From: an uncultured Christensenella sp.
GTDB lineage: Bacteria > Bacillota > Clostridia > Christensenellales > Borkfalkiaceae
Length of the DNA stretch: 64,000 nt
Direction of reading: 5' to 3'
Assembly: GCA_910585785.1 (NCBI GenBank)
Contig: CAJUEV010000007.1
Coordinates: forward strand, 10,430-74,429
Within the stretch, counting starts at the first letter, position 1, and the number at the start of each line of letters is the position of its first letter. A program made the position numbers and the translations under genes. Under the pieces are notes generated by a model. That model made no database searches, was not told the DNA's origin, and saw only the letters and a list, made by a program, of their open reading frames with translations. This document shows, piece by piece, positions 59,912-64,000 of the stretch.

Positions 59912-60592
59912 ATGGATAAAACAGCAACTTGTCACTCGGTACGTATAAATAAAAGCATACCCGAATACACAAAGGGTGAAGAAATTTTCAACGCCGTTTC
60001 TCACATAGTCGGCGGCGCTCTCGGGCTTGTCGCGCTGATAACGTTACTTATATTCGCCTATCCCAACGCGGGGTATATGGCGGCGGTGGCGGCTTTCGGC
60101 ATAAGCGTTATTTTATTGTATACAATGAGCGCGCTCTACCACTTTCTTCCGCGCGGTGGCGGCAAAAAAGTATTTCGCATCTTCGACCATTGCACAATTT
60201 ATTTGCTTATTGCGGGCACGTATACGCCGTTTTGCGTAATTGCACTGAGGCTTTCGACAACGGGAATAGTAATAATAGTTATAGAATGGGTGCTTGCAGT
60301 GCTGGGCATAACAGGCAATGCAATCGCAATGAACAACAAAATAATAAAAGGCTTTTCTATGGCGTTTTACTGCATAATGGGCTGGCTAATTTTAATCGCT
60401 TTCGGCGAACTGCTTCAAAATTTGACAATTGCGGAGTTTATTTTGCTGCTTGCGGGCGGTCTGGCTTATACGCTGGGCATAATTTTTTACGCGCTCGGCA
60501 AAAAAATAAAGTATTTTCATTCAATCTGGCACATTTTCGACGTTGCCGGTACGGCGCTGCAATTTGCAAGCCTGCTTTTGCTGTTGTTATAA
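59912..60592 (+). CDS. trhA: Hemolysin III family (PAQR/TrhA) membrane protein
   Basis: A 226-residue protein with seven predicted helices. The family's metal-site residues are present: SHIVGG and SALYHF, FDHCTIYLLIAGTYTPF, and the last HSIWHIFDVAGT. The role of bacterial members is thought to be membrane homeostasis. It is a single gene with a TATAAT box at 59875. Confidence 0.9.
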   Translation: MDKTATCHSVRINKSIPEYTKGEEIFNAVSHIVGGALGLVALITLLIFAYPNAGYMAAVAAFGISVILLYTMSALYHFLPRGGGKKVFRIFDHCTIYLLIAGTYTPFCVIALRLSTTGIVIIVIEWVLAVLGITGNAIAMNNKIIKGFSMAFYCIMGWLILIAFGELLQNLTIAEFILLLAGGLAYTLGIIFYALGKKIKYFHSIWHIFDVAGTALQFASLLLLLL

Positions 60593-60697
60593 AGGGCGCA
60601 TATTTCGGTTTGCTTCCCAATATTGCGTTTTGAAAATGTTTTTACACAATATATTGTGTTTTGCTAAAAATTTTCAATAATATTTTGTGTTTTGCAA

Positions 60698-60726
60698 TTG
60701 ACAAACGCATAAAGTGCTGTTATAAT
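60698..60726 (+). promoter_or_regulatory. Consensus promoter of the pfl operon
   Basis: TTGACA, 17 bases, TATAAT. Transcription would start near 60733, just before the ZTP riboswitch. Confidence 0.9.
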
Positions 60727-60740
60727 TTAATTCCAACTTA

Positions 60741-60814
60741 AAGACCGTTCGGCAACTGACGAAATGCGAATTGACGCAAGGAAGCCTTTCGGGGAAAACG
60801 TCGTTCGTCTGGGC
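60741..60814 (+). ncRNA. ZTP (pfl-motif) riboswitch
   Basis: The conserved pieces of the ZTP aptamer are present in order: ACTGACGA (consensus ACUGGCGA) near 60755, a TGCG/CGCA hairpin, CGGGGA at 60790, and CGTCTGGGC (consensus CGCCUGGGC) at 60806. The departures GGCG to GACG and CGCC to CGUC compensate each other. It senses ZTP/ZMP, which accumulate when 10-formyl-tetrahydrofolate is short, and lies before pyruvate formate-lyase genes as in the motif's original description. Confidence 0.78.
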
Positions 60815-60846
60815 TATTTTGTTAAATAGCCCGATTATGTTTTTAG
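60811..60846 (+). terminator. Riboswitch-controlled terminator
   Basis: GGGCTATTT pairs with AAATAGCCC across TGTT, followed by a T-rich stretch ending TTTTTA. The 5' arm includes the GGGC of the aptamer, so ligand binding and terminator formation exclude each other; ligand should turn the operon on. Confidence 0.78.
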
Positions 60847-60857
60847 GGGGACAGATT

Positions 60858-61589
60858 TTGGCGGAAATAATCGGGAATATACATTCTTTTGAAAGTTTCG
60901 GTACTGTTGACGGACCGGGGATACGCTTTGTAGCGTTTATGCAAGGTTGCCCTATGCGTTGCAAATATTGCCATAATCCCGATACGTGGCAATTTGACGC
61001 AGGCAAAAAATTTACGCCTGCGGAAGTGTTTAAAGAAGTTTTAAAATACAAAAACTATATTAAAAGCGGCGGCGTAACCGTTTCCGGCGGCGAGCCGCTT
61101 ATGCAAATAGAATTCGTTACCGAGTTTTTTCGACTTTTAAAGGCGGAAGGCATACACACGGCGGCGGATACTTCGGGCATAACTTTTGATAGAACAAACG
61201 AAGAAGTCGTGCAAAAGCATTTGCAATTGCTTCTATATACCGATTTGTTTTTGCTTGATATAAAACACATCGACGAAGAAGAACACAAACTGCTGACGGG
61301 TTTTTCAAACAAACGCACTCTTGATTTTGCAAAGTTTTTGTCGGATAACGGAAAAAAAATGTGGATACGCCACGTGCTTGTTCCGCAAATTACAGATAAC
61401 GACGAATATCTTTATAAATTAAAAGATTTTATATCCGGCTTGAAAACGGTTGAAAAAGTGGAGGTGCTGCCTTATCATACTATGGGTGAGGTCAAGTACG
61501 AAAAATCCGGTATATCCTATCCGCTTAAAGGCGTTTTACCGCCCGAAAAACAGCGGATTGAAAACGCAAAAAAAATATTGAAAATATAA
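60858..61589 (+). CDS. pflA: Pyruvate formate-lyase activating enzyme
   Basis: The TTG at 60858 has TAGGGGG seven bases upstream; an ATG at 60837 lies in the terminator. The 243-residue radical-SAM enzyme has its cluster motif at Cys31, Cys35 and Cys38 (GCPMRCKYCHNPDTW), GGEPLMQ for SAM binding, and the pattern of glycyl-radical activases. It would install the radical on Gly52 of the small protein at 63710. pflB follows after 28 bases. Confidence 0.92.
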   Translation: MAEIIGNIHSFESFGTVDGPGIRFVAFMQGCPMRCKYCHNPDTWQFDAGKKFTPAEVFKEVLKYKNYIKSGGVTVSGGEPLMQIEFVTEFFRLLKAEGIHTAADTSGITFDRTNEEVVQKHLQLLLYTDLFLLDIKHIDEEEHKLLTGFSNKRTLDFAKFLSDNGKKMWIRHVLVPQITDNDEYLYKLKDFISGLKTVEKVEVLPYHTMGEVKYEKSGISYPLKGVLPPEKQRIENAKKILKI

Positions 61590-61617
61590 ACTATACTAAA
61601 TAAAAGAGGTTTAAAAT

Positions 61618-63645
61618 ATGCAGCATAAAGCTTGGGAAGGCTTCACGCAAGGCAAATGGTGCGCGGAAGTAGACGTAAGAGATTTTATTCAACGCAATTA
61701 CACCCCGTACGAAGGGGACGACGAATTTTTGGCTCCGCCCACGGCGGCAACCGAAAAACTTTGGAAAGAAATTTGCGACCTTTCCGAAAAAGAGCGTAAA
61801 GCGGGCGGAGTGCTCAACGCCGATACCAAAACGGTTTCTTCGCTTACTTCGCACGGCGCGGGATATATAGACAAAAAACTTGAAAAAATCGTCGGTTTGC
61901 AGACGGACGAGCCTTTCAAGCGCGCGTTACAGCCCTTCGGCGGAATAAGAATGTCCGCAGAAGCGCTTGAAATGTACGGATACAAAATAGACGACGGCGT
62001 AAAAGAAATTTTCACCAAATACCGCAAAACTCATAACGACGGCGTTTACGACGCGTACACGCCGGAAATGCGTACCGCCCGCCGCGCTCATATCCTTACC
62101 GGTTTGCCCGACACTTACGGCAGGGGCAGAATTATAGGCGACTACCGCAGGGTTGCGCTTTACGGCGTTGACTTTTTGATAGAGCAGAAAGAAAAGGACA
62201 AGCTTTTGAAAAACGGCGATATGACGCCGGATAAAATACGCGACAGGGAAGAGCTTTCCGAGCAGATTAAAGCGCTTAAAGCGCTTAAAAAACTTGCCGA
62301 AATTTACGGCTGCGATATTTCCGCTCCCGCCGAAACGGCGCAGCAGGCGATACAGGCGCTTTACTTCGGCTATCTTGCCGCCGTCAAGGACCAGAACGGC
62401 GCGGCAATGTCGATAGGCAGAAATTCTACCTTCCTCGATATTTATATCCAGCGCGACCTCGCCCGCGGAACCATAAAGGAAAAGGACGCGCAAGAACTTA
62501 TCGACCACTTTGTTATGAAGTTGCGCATAATCAAATTTATGCGTATAAAAGAGTATAACGAACTGTTTTCCGGCGACCCTACCTGGGTTACAGAGTCTAT
62601 CGGCGGTATGGGTGTGGACGGCAGAACGCTGGTTACAAAAACGTCTTTCAGAATTTTGCATACTTTGCAGAATCTGGGACCTGCGCCCGAACCCAACCTC
62701 ACCGTATTATGGAGCAGAAATCTGCCAGAAAACTTCAAGGCTTTCTGCGCCAAACTTTCCATAAAAACGTCCGCCATTCAGTATGAAAGCGACGATTTGA
62801 TGCGACCGGAGATGGGCGACGACTATTGCATAGCGTGCTGCGTAAGCGGTATGCGCGTAGGTAAAGATATGCAGTTTTTCGGCGCGCGCGCAAACCTTGC
62901 AAAATGCTTGCTTTATGCAATCAACGGCGGCAAGGACGAGTGCATCAAGGACAAGGCGACGGGCAAAGCGTTGCAGGTTTCGCCCGAATTTGCACCTGTG
63001 CTCGGAGACGGCAAACTCGACTTCGAGGACGTCAAAAACAAATATCTAAATATGATGGACTGGCTTGCGGGACTTTACGTAAACGTCCTTAACCTCATTC
63101 ATTATATGCACGATAAATACAGTTACGAAGCGCTTGAAATGGCTTTGCACGATACCGAGGTAAGAAGATTTTTTGCCACGGGAGTCGCGGGACTTTCGTG
63201 CGCGGCGGACTCGCTTTCCGCAATAAAGTACGCGGAAGTTTACCCCGTAAGAAACGAGGAAGGAATAGTTGTGGACTATAAAATAGTCGGCGATTATCCC
63301 AAATACGGCAACAACGACGACCGCGTGGACGAACTTGCGGTATGGATTGTAAAGACGTTTATGGATAAAATCAAAAGCCGCTATACCTACCGTCAAAGCG
63401 TGCCCACAATGTCTATTCTCACCATTACAAGCAATGTGGTTTACGGTAAAAATACGGGCAACACCCCCGACGGTAGAAGGGCGGGCGAACCGCTTGCCCC
63501 CGGCGCAAACCCTATGCACGGCAGAGATTGCTGCGGCGCGCTCGCTTCGCTTGAATCGGTTGCAAAACTGCCCTACGAATACGCCAGAGACGGCATTTCC
63601 AACACGTTTTCAATCACGCCCGAATCCTTGGGCAAAAACGACTGA
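61618..63645 (+). CDS. pflB: Pyruvate formate-lyase body lacking the glycyl-radical segment
   Basis: The 675-residue protein covers PFL from its N-terminus (WEGFTQGKW) to [14 protein letters not shown]. It holds the catalytic pair Cys407-Cys408 in [12 protein letters not shown] and the substrate-site blocks of true PFL ([31 protein letters not shown]). It stops with tandem TGA-TAA codons, about 75 residues before the usual end. The missing glycyl-radical part is encoded by the next gene. Pyruvate plus CoA to acetyl-CoA plus formate is expected from the two chains together. Confidence 0.9.
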   Translation: MQHKAWEGFTQGKWCAEVDVRDFIQRNYTPYEGDDEFLAPPTAATEKLWKEICDLSEKERKAGGVLNADTKTVSSLTSHGAGYIDKKLEKIVGLQTDEPFKRALQPFGGIRMSAEALEMYGYKIDDGVKEIFTKYRKTHNDGVYDAYTPEMRTARRAHILTGLPDTYGRGRIIGDYRRVALYGVDFLIEQKEKDKLLKNGDMTPDKIRDREELSEQIKALKALKKLAEIYGCDISAPAETAQQAIQALYFGYLAAVKDQNGAAMSIGRNSTFLDIYIQRDLARGTIKEKDAQELIDHFVMKLRIIKFMRIKEYNELFSGDPTWVTESIGGMGVDGRTLVTKTSFRILHTLQNLGPAPEPNLTVLWSRNLPENFKAFCAKLSIKTSAIQYESDDLMRPEMGDDYCIACCVSGMRVGKDMQFFGARANLAKCLLYAINGGKDECIKDKATGKALQVSPEFAPVLGDGKLDFEDVKNKYLNMMDWLAGLYVNVLNLIHYMHDKYSYEALEMALHDTEVRRFFATGVAGLSCAADSLSAIKYAEVYPVRNEEGIVVDYKIVGDYPKYGNNDDRVDELAVWIVKTFMDKIKSRYTYRQSVPTMSILTITSNVVYGKNTGNTPDGRRAGEPLAPGANPMHGRDCCGALASLESVAKLPYEYARDGISNTFSITPESLGKND

Positions 63646-63709
63646 TAAATTTGGTTGCAACTTACGGTGCAAACCCTGAATTTTGCGGAAAACAAAAAAG
63701 GAGAAAATT

Positions 63710-63943
63710 ATGACTAATCAGGAAAAAAATTTAGTAAATCTGCTTGACGCATACGTGGCTGACGGCGGATATCATCTTAACGTAAACGTTTTCAACAGAG
63801 AAACTTTGCTGGACGCGCAGGCTCATCCCGAAAAATACCCTCAGTTGACCATCAGGGTATCGGGTTATGCGGTAAACTTCAATAAACTCACCCGCGAACA
63901 GCAAAACGACGTTATTTCGCGTACCATTCACCAGTCTTTTTAA
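63710..63943 (+). CDS. Separate glycyl-radical domain of pyruvate formate-lyase
   Basis: The ATG at 63710 is behind AAAAAGGAGAAAATT, so this is a true separate gene. The 77 residues align with the last part of [22 protein letters not shown], then [18 protein letters not shown] with the radical Gly52 in RVSGY. It is in another frame than pflB and 64 bases downstream. It resembles GrcA/YfiD spare domains but lacks their N-terminal extension, and the operon has no full-length PFL in this window. Confidence 0.9.
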   Translation: MTNQEKNLVNLLDAYVADGGYHLNVNVFNRETLLDAQAHPEKYPQLTIRVSGYAVNFNKLTREQQNDVISRTIHQSF

Positions 63944-64000
63944 TTTAGAGTGGCAGCCGCTTGGTACGGCAAAAGATATAAATAAGCACCCCGTCCCGCC

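Noticed and set aside
60741..60814. Tetrahydrofolate or fluoride riboswitch
   Set aside because: The ACTGACGA, CGGGGA and CGTCTGGGC pieces and their order match the ZTP aptamer and not the other two classes.

Overview
The window looks like a chromosome segment of an anaerobic, low-GC Gram-positive gut bacterium (Bacillota, Clostridia-like) that carries an integrated prophage of about 30 kb. The assignment rests on the mcsA-mcsB-clpC operon, pyruvate formate-lyase with its activase, a bile salt hydrolase, many lipobox lipoproteins, consensus sigma-A promoters and strong GGAGG ribosome binding sites. No rRNA or tRNA was recognised, so nothing finer than phylum or class is claimed.

Region 1 (1-25.45 kb, host): the 3' end of a membrane-anchored surface protein with Ig-like repeats; a degenerate GH31-like protein, a bile salt hydrolase and an acetyl-esterase-like hydrolase; an HD-RyR-SLOG domain protein directly abutting a GH13 alpha-glucosidase; then an AraC regulator divergent from a carbohydrate-uptake operon. 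That operon encodes a CBM-like lipoprotein, a TIM-barrel hydrolase, two ABC permeases, a solute-binding lipoprotein, an ADP-ribosylglycohydrolase-fold lipoprotein, a dedicated ABC ATPase and a second CBM-like lipoprotein. A two-gene NifU-like/GGGtGRT operon on the minus strand closes the region.

Region 2 (about 25.55-55.35 kb, prophage): bounded by a 16-bp direct repeat (AATTCGATAAAATTTT) at 25538 and 55345. Left to right it holds small early genes (PAPS-reductase-like, zinc ribbons, a radical-SAM fragment), an iteron/G-run origin-like region with a predicted small RNA, an HUH Rep, a Dam-like methylase, HNH-P-loop and terminase genes, a tandem-repeat leader RNA, HK97-type head genes, siphovirus-type tail genes with a -1 frameshift tail chaperone, a complete diversity-generating retroelement (DGR) acting on a C-type-lectin-like tail protein, a holin, and a lysogeny module: a membrane-HIRAN protein, a CI-like repressor, several small genes and a DDE recombinase. 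No tyrosine or serine integrase and no endolysin were found.

Region 3 (55.4-64 kb, host): mcsA-mcsB-clpC without an adjacent ctsR, a hemolysin-III-type membrane protein, and a pyruvate formate-lyase operon behind a consensus promoter and a ZTP (pfl-motif) riboswitch. Its formate-lyase is split in two: a 675-residue body with the catalytic cysteines, and a separate 77-residue protein carrying the glycyl-radical site.

The strongest points for follow-up are the DGR, the split formate-lyase, the four-unit repeat RNA upstream of the portal gene, the HD-RyR-SLOG protein, and the DDE-recombinase prophage with its HUH Rep and origin-like region.
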